DNA of 64,000 bases from Diphasiastrum complanatum (GCA_029204225.1 CM055104.1:39486527-39550526), one strand, 5' to 3'. Positions 10,876 through 22,946 are shown, counted from the first letter of the stretch. Program-made: numbers and translations. The notes: a model not told the origin generated them from the sequence alone.

Positions 10876-11662
10876 CTTGACAATTGAAGGGCTGGTAAGT
10901 TACGATATAGTAAGCTGAAGTTGATGTGCAATGGACTTTGATAAATAGCTGAAATGCTCTTTTTTTCCACCCACTTAAAACTCAGAGTTCTACTATGAGT
11001 GAAATTGAAAAGGAAAAATCTTGTAGGTCACATGAAACTGAGCACTTTTAATTTTTATAGCATTCAATTCTGAGCTCAGACGGAGACGATATGAGGATTT
11101 GAAAATAAGCCAATAATATAAAAGGAAATTTGATTGAGGGAGAAAGAAGGGGTCTTAAGAAAATATAAATGGAAAAATAATGATTACAAAATTTCAATAA
11201 CTTTTCGGTGTTCTCTCGTTGTTCTGATCACTTTTTGTTTTTACTCCACTGAAATCCGATCCCAAACAAGAAAGTTATAGGGGTTTAAAGAATGAGAAAA
11301 AAAAACTAAATAAACAACTTAGAGCAAAGGGGTTTTTAAAAAAACTACAAATTGGATTCTATAAAGTTTGAAATCCATGAGATGTTTTGGTGCTCGGGAG
11401 AAATTAATAGGAACCGAAAAAAAAATTAAAAATCTACGAGCAAATGTTTTTTTCTTCTTGCGGCTGCTTCTATGTAGTTGGGTGGTCGTGGAAGAAACCT
11501 GGACCGAGTTAGTTTGTTGGAGAGTTAATATCTCAACTGTATACCGTCGCCCAATTCACAAGAGCTGGAAGGCCGGTTCCAACTGAGCATGTTGGTGTAT
11601 TGGGCTTGAAGGACAAGTGAAGGAGACTCCTCAGCAAAGAACTAGAAAATGCTTATCACTTA

Positions 11663-11929
11663 CTACAGGAAGGCCTTAATACTTATCACTCCAACATCTT
11701 GAGCACATAACAGTCCTCCAAAGCCTAGATTTGCAGCTTTCCGCATGACATCCACAGGAAAGTGCTTATGCTCATCCCACTCTGCTGCAAATGGAAGTAG
11801 CTCCTTCCTTGCAAACTCTATTGCAAGCGCTTGAAATTGAAGTTGATCACTTGTCAGCCTGTGTTGATTCCATGCATGAATTTTACTCCAAGCTGATTCA
11901 TGCACTGCGGAAGGAGAGATCTCAGCCAC
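11663..11929 (-). pseudogene. Acyl-CoA dehydrogenase (isobutyryl-CoA type) fragment
   Basis: The 88-codon minus frame contains LTSDQLQFQALAIEFARKEL, then LPFAAEWDEHKHFPVDVMRK and AANLGFGGLLCAQDVG. This is the N-terminal helical domain of an acyl-CoA dehydrogenase, closest from memory to isobutyryl-CoA dehydrogenase (ACAD8), a mitochondrial flavoenzyme of valine breakdown. After DVG the match ends (VISIKAFL, then stop), and no FAD-binding or catalytic part is present, so it is one exon's worth. It lies in the leader of the gag-only element, same strand as gag, between the LTRs, which suggests capture. The frame is intact, so the capture may be fairly recent or the exon is still read. Confidence 0.7.
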
Positions 11930-11934
11930 TGAGG

Positions 11935-13030
11935 TTGAGAAGTGCTTGTTGATGCCGCTAGTGAGTGAAACAAGGAACTTTCATTTCTTTGCTTGATTCT
12001 TCTTGAGGTATTTCACAAGTGGTATTCGGATCTGAGAGTCTGAAATGGATTTTAGTGAGCAGATTCAAGAATTGGAACTAAAATATATCAGTTGCACCTA
12101 GATGTATTTTCCCAATTAATGGCCATGGTTACAACAGACTTTCAAGGTAGTCGGAAGAGAAGTAGTCGGGAGTAGCGTGGAGAGTGGATAGATTTAGGTT
12201 AGGCTTTAGGGTTAGGGTAGTTTTAGGCTAGGTTAGGGCTTAAGGTAGGTCGGATTAGGTTTGTTTTTTTTAATTTTAAAATTGAACTTCAAAATGATCA
12301 AAAAAAATTTACAAGCAAAGCAAAGCTTCAGAATTGAAGTGTTGAAGTGATTCTCTCTCACTTAGTAAAAAAAATTTCCAAAATTCTGGCAATTCTGACC
12401 CATCTCCACTAATTTGATCATAACTTACTCAATATTGATCCAAATCAAACAAACTCAGTACCTCTAAAAAGCTAACAACAAGATCTATTAGTCTATGGAT
12501 CAGATCAATGACTGAATGTGATTTGATAGGTCAAACAGGTCTGAAAATTTTGAAGAAAGAAAACTAACAAAACTAGAGCTAGGAATCAAGAATTGTCATA
12601 ACTTTTTGGATACTAATCCAAATGACCTGCCATATGGATCAGATCAAAGCTGAAACAATGCTCTAAAATCTCTTGTAAAGAAACTTGAAATAAAAACTCA
12701 GATCAAATTTGAAAAATTCAAATCAATTGAAAGAAAAATCCTAGTCACCTATTTTGATAGCTTTTGGGAAAAGTGCAATAACTTTTGCATCTCTTATCCA
12801 AATGCCTTGAAAATTGGTGAAAATGAAAGCTAAGAAAAGCTCTACAAAGCTATTAAATCAAATTAGAAATGAAAAACAAAATTGAATTCCAAACATTGGT
12901 CGGAGCAGACCTGAAAATTTCAAAGTTAGAAATTAGCAAAAAGAAAGCTACAAAAGCAATAAACTTATCAAATATAATGAAATTCACGTAGAATCATCAT
13001 GAATTTAGAATCTATACTTTGATACCAAGA
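11935..13030. other. Leader of gag-only element, no gene seen
   Basis: AT-rich DNA without supported coding potential. A short patch at 12,188-12,250 has TTTAGGGTTAGGG-like and TTAGGTTAGG-like repeats, reminiscent of degenerate telomeric sequence. The region 12,400-12,960 has loose repeats of the type CTTATCCAAATGCCTTGAAA and AAAGCTAAGAAAAGC. Confidence 0.4.
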
Positions 13031-13033
13031 AAT

Positions 13034-13540
13034 GTCATGTGCCAAATCCCAAACTAATATCAATTGCAATAGAAGTCAAGCTAATAGCAAGAAAAGAACA
13101 AGACAATCATGATAGCATATCAATAGAAAGCTAGAAACATGGAGATCACCATAGAATCACATTAGTAATGAAAGAAGAAGTACAATCAATGGAAATGGAG
13201 CATTCATTCATGTGGATAGGGCACATGAGACCTAGCAATGAGGATCCCTATGGCTCACATTCACAAGGAAGCTAGAAGCTCTCACTTGCAAATGAGCCAA
13301 AAGATTCGCAAAATGATGTCTCTTGCCTAGTTATAGACAATGCTCTTACTTAACTTAACTTAACTTAATTATCTTGAGGGATAGTTAGCCCTTGTTAAGG
13401 ATTATTTAAACTACATTGGGCCCTATTGGCCTATTATCCTTGTTAGTTACTTTGAAGGGCCTAAAGAGGGAATCGTCTTGTTCTTAAGACTAATAGCTCC
13501 TTTTGGGCCTACAAAGCTTACAATGGATATTATATTGCAT
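13034..13540 (-). repeat. 5' LTR of the gag-only element (right copy)
   Basis: Starts TGTCATGTGCC at 13,034. The first 270 bp match the left LTR with few changes. Beyond that it has TTAACTTAACTTAACTTAA (13,343-13,361). The outer end is estimated from where copia integrase resumes. Confidence 0.65.
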
Positions 13541-13559
13541 TGATAAGCACTGACTCTAC

Positions 13560-14360
13560 TAAAGGTATTGATGACTTCTCCCGATTCATTAGAATCATGT
13601 TCATAAAAAACAAGTTTTCAGAGAATTCAAGAAGTTTGCTGAGACCCAAACGAGTCAAAGGATCAAGACCCTACGATTTGATTCAGAGGGAGAGTACATG
13701 TCTAATGAAATGGAGGACTATCTATCATCATGTAGCATGCACCATCAGTTCATAGCTAGCTACACACCACAACAGAATGGCATAGTTGAGCGAAAGAATC
13801 GAATATTGTTGGAAGCTGCACGATTCATGACAGCCAATGCTCAGTTACGCAAGAACTTTTGGGCTAAAGCAATTTCTACAGTCTGTTATCTGCAGAATTA
13901 TTCCAGCACAAAGGCAGTCGACTCCATAACACCGTTTGAAGCCTACTACGGCTACCAACCAAGTCTCAAACATCTATGTGTGTTTGGATGTCTCTGCTAT
14001 GCACAAATATCGTCTGATCTGAGGAAGAAACTTGACCCAGTAAGCTGTAAGTATATTTTCATTGGCTACTCAACATCACATAAGGCATACCGCATTTATG
14101 ATGTTGATACATGTCAAATCTCAGTCAACCGCGATGTTGTCTTTCTTGAAGACAAATTTCATGATCTCAAGCAAAAACGGGAAATGCAGGAGTCTGTTCC
14201 AACAACTCCATTCACCGTCGATAGGCCCAGACCTACGATCATTCAACCACAAGCTGAAGATATCTCAGTCATTCACCCAGGAGAAATATCTGCTCAAGCA
14301 CCTGTAGTTCGAAGATCTATACGACAACGACAGCAACCTGATCGTTTCGTCCCTTAGACG
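13560..14360 (+). pseudogene. Copia #2 integrase (3' half)
   Basis: Resumes with IDDFSRFIRIMFIKNK, then after a frame change LRFDSEGEYMSNEM (second catalytic Asp region) and YTPQQNGIVERKNRILLEAA (catalytic Glu), followed by TPFEAYYGYQPSLKHLCVFG and IFIGYSTSHKAYRIYDVDT. The 219-codon frame from 13,698 is undamaged to 14,357, then ends in RRSIRQRQQPDRFVP, the usual linker before RT. With the part at 7.9-8.3 kb it forms one integrase split by the gag-only element. Confidence 0.9.
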
Positions 14361-15520
14361 TTCATCAGTCATGATGAACCTATCACTGTTGTAGATGCAC
14401 TGTCTATGTCAGATGTAGACAATTGAAAAGCCGCTATGGATGCTGAGTACGATTCCTTGATGAAGATCTGGAGTATTATTAATCCTCCTGCAGGTATAAA
14501 ATTGATTGACTCTAAGGGGATCTTCATGCTAAAGCTTAAGCCAGATGGATCAATATCCAAATAAAAAGTTAGATTAGTTGTTAAAGAATTTGAGCAAGTT
14601 TTTGGAATAGATTACATTGACACCTTCAGTCCAGTGGTAAAACATCAATCTATTTGCACCTTGCTAGCTATAGTTGCTGCAGAAGTCTTAGACATTCACC
14701 AGATGGACATCCAGACAATGTTCCTTCACAAATATATATAAGATTAAATATTCATTTGTCAAATAGAAGGTTACGTTCTTCAAGGCCAAGAGCATTTGTT
14801 TGTAAATTGCATAAGACACTATATGGCCTCAAGCAAGCTCCTAGGGCTTGGTATGATAAAATCAATTACTTCTTGATGCAGCATAATTTTAGTTCTTGCT
14901 CCGCATACTCAAATGTGTATCTCAAGCGTAAAGGGTCAAGCTATGCTATAATAACATTATACGTTGACGATTATTTAATCATCAGCAATTCAAGTCAGTT
15001 ACTACATGAAACAAAATCTTTGCTTTCATCAAAATTTGTGATGACTGATTTAGGCCCAGTTCATTACCTACTCAGTACGAATATCAACAGTGATCGCTCA
15101 AGCAGAAGGATTACTATAAGCCAAGAGTCCTATCTAAATAGTGTACTTCGCATATATGGCATGGAGGACTGCAAACCGATAGACACACCCATGGATACAG
15201 CATCCAAGTTTTCTAAAGACATGTGCCCCAGAACTCAAGCAGATCAGCAAGAAATGTGCAAATATCCTTATCAGTCTGTCATAGGATCTATAACGTATTA
15301 TGTGATCTGCACACGACTTGATCTAGCCTATCGTAGTAAGCACATTATCTCAATACATGTCCAATCCAGGCCTACAACATCAGAAGGCTCTGCAAAGAGT
15401 ATTGAAGTACATCCAAGCTACGAAGCACTATGCTTTGAAAACAGAAGATGCACTTTTGTTGGGACCAGAAAATCCACATCAGGTTATATTTGTTTCCTTG
15501 CAGGAGGACCCATTTCATGA
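14361..15520 (+). pseudogene. Copia #2 reverse transcriptase (broken)
   Basis: The N-terminal RT part (14,361-14,760) is readable only with stops and shifts: VVDALSMSDVDN, then KVRLVVKEFEQVFGIDYIDT and MDIQTMFL. The palm is clear in the frame from 14,654: FVCKLHKTLYGLKQAPRAWY and LYVDDYLIISNS, which contains the catalytic YVDD. Then come DLGPVHYLLSTNI and VIGSITYYVICTRLDLAY. The enzyme would copy element RNA into DNA. The active-site motif is kept, but upstream stops show the copy is dead. Confidence 0.9.
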
Positions 15521-15900
15521 AATAGCAGAAAGCATAAATGCATTTCGTTGTCCTCTACAGAATCCAAATATGTTGCAGCTACATCAACAATGAAGGAGAT
15601 AATTTGGCTTAGAAAATTGCTATAGGATCTGCAATTTCCAGGATCAGTCCAACAATATCCAGTGCGACAATCAGTGTTTCATAGCTCTATCTCCGAACTC
15701 ACGTACTCATAGTAGAACTAAACACATAGAAGTTCAGTTCCATTTTCTTAGAGAGAAAATTCAGAATAAAGATGGTGTACTAAGTTACTATCATATGGAC
15801 AATATGTTGGTTGATATTTTGAAAAAGTCATTGTCAAGAGAGAAACATTCTACTTTAGTAGATATGATAAATCTCAATTTTGATTCAGATTCGTAGTAAT
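15521..15900 (+). pseudogene. Copia #2 RNase H end
   Basis: After a frame change the RNase H signature appears as SSTESKYVAATSTMKEIIWL, later HRSSVPFS and a NMLVDIL--KSLSREKHSTL tail corresponding to the VADxxTKxL block. Several stops interrupt it. It is followed by AGCTTAAGGGAGAG (PPT) and the LTR. Confidence 0.75.
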
Positions 15901-15917
15901 AAGCTTAAGGGAGAGTG

Positions 15918-16699
15918 TTGGAGTTTAATCTTTCTCCTACTCATCCTAACTGCTCTCCTTCTTTCTAAGTAAATCACTCTCTCAAAAAAGTCTGCATTTT
16001 TGAGCTGTTTATCGCAACAGTCTGCATTTTTACTCGCAAACTTCAACAACCGAAAATGACGAAAAACCCGACAAAGACTTCTACTTCACCTTCGGGTCAT
16101 TCTGAGTACAAAGGATTTTGCAAAAAATGCGACACAATGTTCAACCAGGATTTCGAGCCATTTCGAGCACTTCTAGAAATGCGACATTTTTTCCGAAAAA
16201 TGCGACACGACACAAATTTACACATGATCTCAAGTACAGTTCGCTACGTCTTCATGCTCCAATAATGATTGAACTAATTGACCAATTAAACAACTGTTAA
16301 CAATCTCGTAATTGTAAAGTTAGAATAGAACAAGATCATCCAACTGTTGTATAAGGAAATGAGCATTGTAGGTGGATGATGATGCATGAAGATACTCCAA
16401 CAGAGATGTTACGACCATAACTGGTGTTCATAGTATCGGACTCCACAGAATTAGAGAATATAGAGAGAGATAGAGAAAAAAATTATATCAATTGATTTGT
16501 TTCTGTAAGTAGGATCACGCACTTATCTCAGCGCAATTGTATTGTAATATGATCGTTGTTATTACAACATTAAATATATAGATTTGCTATTGTTCTATCT
16601 CATTGCATTCTTGTTGAATGTTCATTAACTCTCACTCTTCTTCCGCAAGTAGCATAAACGAATAAATGTATGGTTGTCTTTGACGCCTAATCATTCTTA
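15918..16699 (+). repeat. 3' LTR of copia #2
   Basis: Starts TGTTGGAGTTTAATC right after the PPT AAGGGAGAG. A TATA-like TAAATATATAG lies near 16,571. The probable end is CATTCTTACA near 16,699. A few bases on, ATTAGTATCAGAG resembles a weak tRNA-Met primer site, which would fit an LTR-internal junction of a second copy. Confidence 0.65.
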
Positions 16700-16945
16700 C
16701 ATTTTTTTATATCAGAATATTAGTATCAGAGAATTGCATGGTTGTATTAGATGCCTAATTGTTTTCTGCAATCTCTCTTTATGGTAGTCTAGGACTCCTA
16801 CACTAATACTCTTAATCAACACAATCAGAACAACTCTATCATAACTCCGTTCTCCAAGTAATCCAGATCCTTCTTCATTATTGTCTTTTCTTTGTTGGGA
16901 TGACAACCTTCATTTCTGATAAGGCCCAGACCTTGTTGCTCCCAA

Positions 16946-17107
16946 CAGGATGGATGTCCTGTTGCTTTTGAGAGCAAGAAGTTCACAAAAGTGGAGCAAC
17001 AGCGGCCAACGCATGACAAGGAGATGTATGTGGTGGTGCATTGTCTCAAGTTATGGCAACACTACTTGGGCATGTTTATGACCAAAGTCTACACCAATAA
17101 TAAACTA
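16946..17107 (+). pseudogene. Gypsy RNase H fragment
   Basis: A short open stretch reads QDGCPVAFESKKFTKVEQQR, then PTHDKEMYVVVHCLKLWQHY and KVYTNN. This is the middle of a Ty3/gypsy RNase H (the PVAFxSxKL and E-EMxAVVxCLxxWRHYL blocks). It is isolated from any other gypsy domain and is too short for the ORF threshold. Confidence 0.8.
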
Positions 17108-19190
17108 GCAATTATTCAGTCTATCCTCTTTTGCATATTTCTTGTAATGTAAAAAACAAAGAGCCTTCTAGTGACTTGCTTTGAAGCGATTCTAAGGTGT
17201 AAATTCAAAAACTTCAATCCAGAAGTCTCCAATTGGCTTCAGATCCCAGCACAAGCCCACTTCTCACTCCGAAAGCTTCTTCAACCACCCAACACAAGTT
17301 CTTCTAGCTTCACAACTCAAAGTGATATTTTTTCCCAATGACTACCCAATAACGTTCAACAAGCTGCCGAATTGAATGATTTTCTATTGTACTTTGGATA
17401 CTGGATCAGTATTGCAGCACCTAGTTGAAGAGAATGATCACAAAGACATAGGTGTGTCACAACAGACTGAACACCGATCTGTAATCTCTTTTTATTGGCC
17501 GTCCTCACAACTTCCCCTCTGGTGATAATTTAGTTACCTAGGTGGTCCCAGTTTCAACTTCTTTATTGATTGTACAAGATTGAAAATGTGACGACATATT
17601 CTTCAAAAGAAGGTTCTCTAGGAGATCTCTAAGCCAAAGTCCTTGCAGACACGTGGTAAATGAGTCATACCTTAGATAAGAAAAATGCTACATTTCAAAC
17701 CATCCCAAGTTTACTTAAGTGGAGAGAAATCTATTTCCACAACATGAAGAGCTCTTAACATAGGCCAGGTGCCCGAAAATGAATAAAAGACTATAAATAA
17801 GAATATTTGAGAAATGTGTTGGAAATGTTCTTGAAGTATTACCAAATATAGTATGGTAGTTTATTATTTATAGGATGCTTTTAAATTCCCCATTGACTCA
17901 AGTGGTGTTGAAATTATTTTAGTGCACAAGCTCTACAAAATCACAAATATCACAAGAACATGAAAAAAAATGTTGCAGAGCACAAATTCAAAGAAGCATC
18001 ATATATGATATTCCAAATAAAACTCTCAATTTGTCAGTATCATCAATTGAATGGGAGTATAAGAATGCAAGAGGACTGAAAGAGTCCTCCAACATTTATA
18101 GATTAGACTCGAGTAGCACCCAAGTCCCCAATTTTGGTCCAAAGCAACAAATGTGGGAAGTTGCATCAAAATTTTGTCAATCAAGTATTGTTTATTCGGT
18201 TTCTCTTATATGCCCCCCTCACGCCCCCTTCAATCAGTACTCTAAATTTTGAAAGATTGTGCCCACCTATTTTGACATCCCAAATCATCAGGGGATGTTG
18301 CTTCACATTGAAAACAAGCCATGTTGACATATGACTACAAAGATATAAATGTGTCATGTGCAGCATGGTATAAATTAGATATTGAAAATTTACATTCACT
18401 ACATGAAGAGTAAAATCCACTTCTTGTGTGAAAAATTAACGGATTGTAGACAGGGGAGACATGTGTAGTGAATGAATAAAATTTTTTACCCACCACTTAT
18501 CTAGGCCATAGGAACTTACTACTATACTTACATCCCTCCTCTAGCTGTCTGGATAGATCCTCCAACTCGGTAGATGACTGTTTATCGTCCCAACTTCTAG
18601 GGGGTTTTAACGATAAGCATTTCCAAGCTGCCCCCACGTATAAGTTGGGACCACATCAACGTCCTACATGTTGGCTACTTCTCAGGGAAATGAGCCAATA
18701 TTTTCTAGAATCTCATGACTAGGAATTTGAGGACTTATCCTATGGAAGAGAGAGGAAGAGTCGATAAGTCGAGTCTATGGATGAACTATCAAGCACAGCA
18801 GAATGATTTTTCTTCCTTATGCATGACTACGCCTATCAAAACCAAACAAAGCTATAATAACAATCGTCACTTTTGATCTTTTAGCAACTAACCATGAAAT
18901 CATTAGAGCTAAAATGATTTCGTAGCCAAACAATTATAGAGTGAAGTGATGCGTAGAATATTGCAATTGAAATATTCAATAGATCAGACGAAACAATAAG
19001 AGATTTATCAATTCTGATAACTACAGAGAAGCATACATTCTGACATGATATTGAACACAATAAGAAGATGGATTGATTTAGTAAATAGCATGTACAAAGT
19101 CAGATGATGAGAGCACAAAGCAATAGTGAATGAAACTGCATTCTCTATATTATCTCTGAGTAATTGATAACTCTGTCTGATGCACTTCCG
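17108..19190. other. No gene seen
   Basis: About 2 kb of AT-rich DNA with only short frames (73, 66 and 79 codons at 18.0-18.4 kb on both strands) that overlap each other and show no domain. Probably decayed LTR or leader sequence. Confidence 0.4.
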
Positions 19191-19420
19191 TTGATAAGCA
19201 GTAAGCGCTAAATAGCTATACTCAAACAGAACACTAATAGAACTCTATGAGCTTTCTTCTCCGATTTCTTCTCTCTTATCTTTCTTCTATAATGATCAAC
19301 TACTGCTGATAAGCAGTAAGTGCTAAACAACAATACTCAAATAGAATACTAATAGAACTCTATGAGTCCTTCTTCTCTGAATTCCTCTATCTTATCTTTC
19401 TTCTATAATGATCAGCTACT
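19191..19420. repeat. 115-bp tandem duplication
   Basis: Two units start at 19,191 (TTGATAAGCAGTAAGCGCTA) and 19,306 (CTGATAAGCAGTAAGTGCTA), both ending in TTTCTTCTATAATGATCA. They differ at several bases. Likely a local duplication within an LTR-like region. Confidence 0.8.
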
Positions 19421-19646
19421 TATACTAAAGCAATTTATGATTATCCAATTAGGTCAGCTTAATTAGGTCGTAGGTCGCAATTGACAGCTAGCCACAATGC
19501 GTTGTCACCCATTTAGAGCGATTCTCGAGTATTTTTGTAGATTGTGTAGAAACACGTACAAAACTATAGAACTGAATCAATGAAATGGATGTAGATTAAA
19601 GATCAATTATTTGGATGAATCACTCCCTATAATAGACTAATCCAAC

Positions 19647-20550
19647 ATGAGGTACCATGGGAAGACTTCATTTGAAGTTCTTTTTAATAAGAAGCCAAGG
19701 TTGGAGCATTTGAAGATCTTTGGTGGTACTTGCAATGTCAACTCATCTTTTGGATTCTTGAAGAGAATCTTTGTTGGACATAGTAAAGTAAGAAAGCTTA
19801 TAGGATTTACATTCTTAATTCAAAAAAAATTCACATTTGTAAGGATGTTGTCTTTAAAGAGGAGAATGTGTATAACCTTGATGTTGTCGATGTTGATTAA
19901 TCCAACAATTTTGATGGTGATGAAGATGTTTTTTTAGATGTTGATGATGGAGATGCCTCTCGAATTCAAGTTCTAAGAAGATCCTCAAGGCAAAGGAAAA
20001 AGCCATCTTTCTCTCTCATGTGAGCAATTTCATGTGAATGTGTGCAAATTGTCAAGATATGGTGAAACTAGTTACATTGTTTTGCATCATTTTATTGTTG
20101 GAGTTGTACTAACTCTTGGCTGGTTTTGCTGATGGAAATGAAGCCAAGGGAGGATCGTTATATCACTCATTCATAATCATGGCAAGATGGAGATGGAGGC
20201 TCATTCATGGATTTTCTTGGTGGAGACATATCAAGAAAGGACAAAGATGGAGGATACATGCAAGCAAATGATTATCACTCACATTTATTGATCTGTTATT
20301 TTCCAGAGATATCAAAGGTGGAAGCATGGAGGAATTCATTCATTATGATTCTATCTTATATTCTATGTTGTTTTTTCATCTCGATATATAAAATTGATAT
20401 AAGAAATAGTGAAGCACCCAATATGGACACTATTCTCTATATCAATTATGAAAGCTATTATAAAACAATAGAAAGGAGGCTAATTCTTAGAATGGAGATC
20501 ATTCTTAATATGGATCAAAGTTGTGTGGTAAAACTAGTTGAAGAGGGAGT
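19647..20550 (+). pseudogene. Copia #3: integrase end joined to 3' end, RT missing
   Basis: The plus frame from 19,647 gives SFEVLFNKKPRLEHLKIFGG and IFVGHSKV, the integrase C-terminal blocks, with a short deletion and shifts; RIQVLRRSSRQRKKPSFSLM follows. Where RT should start, it instead reads into ANCQDMVKLV-like sequence, LAGFADGNEAKGGSLYHSF and finally VVKLVEEGV next to the PPT GTTGAAGAGGGAG. The same join is seen in the copia at 2.4-4.8 kb, and in outline in the one at 50.8-55.7 kb. The LTR (TGTGAAAAATG, 20,551) is cut off after about 45 bp. Confidence 0.75.
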
Positions 20551-20619
20551 GTGAAAAATGTCAACTAGTCTAGTTGGTCTAAATTAATTTGGAGGCCGCT
20601 ATTTCTAGCAAGTATATAA

Positions 20620-21127
20620 GTGGATAAGATTGGAGCTACTTCACGAGATGAGCATGTTGCTTTCTGCTTGCAGTGGAGAAATGCAATTACTACTCAAGAT
20701 GCTGTAGACGGGCTTTACAACAAAATATCGGCATGGTGGAAGGTTGGCAATGCGTATGATAATTGTTTGCATGAACTAGAAAGTTGGCTGGCGTGGTGGA
20801 GAAATTGAATCCATCGATAAGAAAAGTTTACAGTTACTATATGTATCAAATTAGTGCTGGATTGGATGATCTATTTTGTGGTAATTCTTGTTGCTATTAC
20901 CTTTTTTTAAATAAAAAATCTTACATCACAGTGTGTTGTAGATGACGGATCACAAGGATGAAGCGACAATGCCAACAACAAATTTGTCCGAGGTAGTCCA
21001 CAATGTATGGCAGAGAGTGGACAACTACAACATGAAGTTGACAATTTATGAGGCTGTTGTGGGAGATCTAGCTAATGCAATCTTGCAGAGTGCAAGAGAA
21101 TTCAATAGTGGGTGGTTCCTTTTCTAA
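20620..21127 (+). pseudogene. Possible transposase-like C-terminal fragment
   Basis: Two short frames on one strand: 20,620-20,808 (HVAFCLQWRNAITTQDAVDG, ELESWLAWWRN) and 20,942-21,127 (PTTNLSEVVHNVWQRVDNYN, ANAILQSAREFN). The second block, TTNLSEVVHNVW, reminds me of a C-terminal motif in uncharacterised transposon-like proteins of eukaryotes, but I cannot name the family. They are separated by 133 bp that could be an intron ending in GTGTTGTAG. Low confidence. Confidence 0.35.
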
Positions 21128-21699
21128 CAACGTTAACAAGTACGTGGAGAAAATAAACTTGATAGGAAAAGGCTGAGATGTGAATGCACCAATGATAGAT
21201 GTGAGAACAAAGAGACCAGTAGACCAATGGAATAATAATAATGAAAATGTCTCTCATCAACCAGACATAGAACATGTACAAAGAGTGCCTGCAAAAACCA
21301 AAGCAAACAAGGTAGGTTGTAGTGCATCTGCTAATCAAGGACCACCTGTTGTTGTGTCGGGGCATGCTTGCTTGCATTAACATAATATCATCAGGATACT
21401 GAAAGTTGAGAAATTTACCTCATGTATATTAGCATTTGGAGTTTGCATCATATACTAATCCAAGAATGATTTAACATTCCAGATGGAAAACCATCCGCAA
21501 CTGAAAGCATCGTCCTGTTGCAAAGACTGAGAGATTACAATGAAAAGTTATTAAATTATAATTCAATATAATTTTAAACTCCATGTCATCATGTAAATAA
21601 AAAACGTGAAAAGATCCTTTTACCTTTGCATCAACAATCTCTACGTTAGTATTTACAATCAACCCATCTGGCCTGGGCAATAGCTCCACCATCCTCTTG

Positions 21700-22940
21700 T
21701 ATATGGAGTTAACAATGGAATGGGTGGCATTCAAGGAATTCATTGTCATGCACATAGGTGCGCAGCTTCCAATAGAATCCACTTTCAAAGATATTATGTG
21801 CACGCTCCAATGTTTGCTGCCAGCAAATGACAAGCAATGAATTACTAGAATCTATAAGAGTGTCCAAAAAACAAATCTTACAAAAAGAAATTATGTTACT
21901 TTGCACTGTAGGGGATGATAAATATTGATGCCTTCTTGCTCGTGTGCTTGAAGAGCCTTCTGGCTTTTCTCTCTTTATGCAACAGATGCCCAAAAAATGG
22001 AGATACTATAAAAATATCCTTCGTGACTGTATATGTGTATTTTTGTACATAGTATACACACCCGGATTCAACGACTATGTCTCAGATATGGGAGGTCTTC
22101 TCCTTTAGCTCCTTACAATGCGGGTCTTTGATATGCATTGTAAAATTAATATCATCCTATACAAAACATAAACTCTCTTTCGAGATCACCTATTTTTTTG
22201 GCTATATACATATCAAAATAGAAAACATGGTCATATTAATCATTTTAAATTTAGTAAATGTGCAATGAAATTATAATTTTAAGAGTTAGTTACATTGAAA
22301 AGAAATTAATTACTATATAATGTGTAATATAATCTTTACCCCAGGCACCTTTAACTGCATCCACAAACTCAATTGTTGATTTCTCAATTAGTAGGACATC
22401 AGTAGCAGAAAATTTATCTTTTCTGAGCAATTTGACCATGTTGTCAAGCTCTGTCCAGCAGACTTCAACTTTTTAAATCCTTGTTATTTCTTTTTTTTTT
22501 TCAAAATTATTTGTGGCATTAAGTACGTGTATCTAAATTGAGTATTGGATTTTAGTCGGTTTTCTAGAATGATTTGATAAGAAACGGTGAGCTTTGGATC
22601 CTCCTATGCTTGGTTTGCATGGGATGTTTCCCGTTTTCCCTGCAAGCTTCTCATCTCTTTGTATTTTAACGTGTCCTTTATGAAGACATGCTTTTGATAG
22701 AAGTTCCTCCAATCGAGCTATTGCTTTTTTGGCAAATGACTCTGGCTTAGAATTCTAGGCAAACCAAATATGAAGGTATATTAATTGTTCGATAATTCTA
22801 ACCTCTCTATGTAGTGTATAAATGTGGTCATTTTTAAGCGGAATCGGTAGTATTGGTTTCCAAGTCGGATCTTCTATAACCCTTGAAACTCTCGTGCTCT
22901 TCAACATGTCGTGTAGTTTTCATGCAAGAGAGGCATTGAT
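21700..22940 (-). pseudogene. Transposase-like gene, 3' part (gamma)
   Basis: On the minus strand, 22,930-22,590 reads LACMKTTRHVEEHESFKGYR, then a DLETNTT block and CLHKGHVK, matching in order the later part of the paralogue at 30.6-30.2 kb (PCLYCMKMAKDDTRTIGITR, then a DLNWKQVLPI block). Further downstream, 22,470-22,330 gives VCWTELDNMVKLLRKDKFSA and TDVLLIEKSTIEFVDAVKGA. It is the continuation of the gene whose 5' half lies at 27.3-26.15 kb; copia #4 sits between the two halves. The function is unknown. The family looks transposon-derived because it is multicopy and has a CxxC pocket after a GDxxxEWHLAGDxK block. Confidence 0.5.
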
Positions 22941-22946
22941 GTTTTG

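Larger units (their letters stand above)
8289..13540 (-). mobile_element. Gag-only LTR retrotransposon nested in copia #2
   Basis: Near-identical terminal blocks, TGTCATGTGCCAAATC onwards, occur at 8289-8560 and 13,036-13,305 in the same orientation and bracket a minus-strand gag. The insertion splits the copia integrase between FITV and IDDFSR. Just inside the right LTR, on the minus strand, TTGGTATCAAAG resembles a tRNA-Met primer site. No protease, RT, RNase H or integrase is visible. Contents on the minus strand: leader with an acyl-CoA dehydrogenase fragment, gag, then an unknown ORF. This matches the non-autonomous TR-GAG type. The right end near 13,540 and the target duplication (CACTG on both sides) are uncertain. 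Confidence 0.7.
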
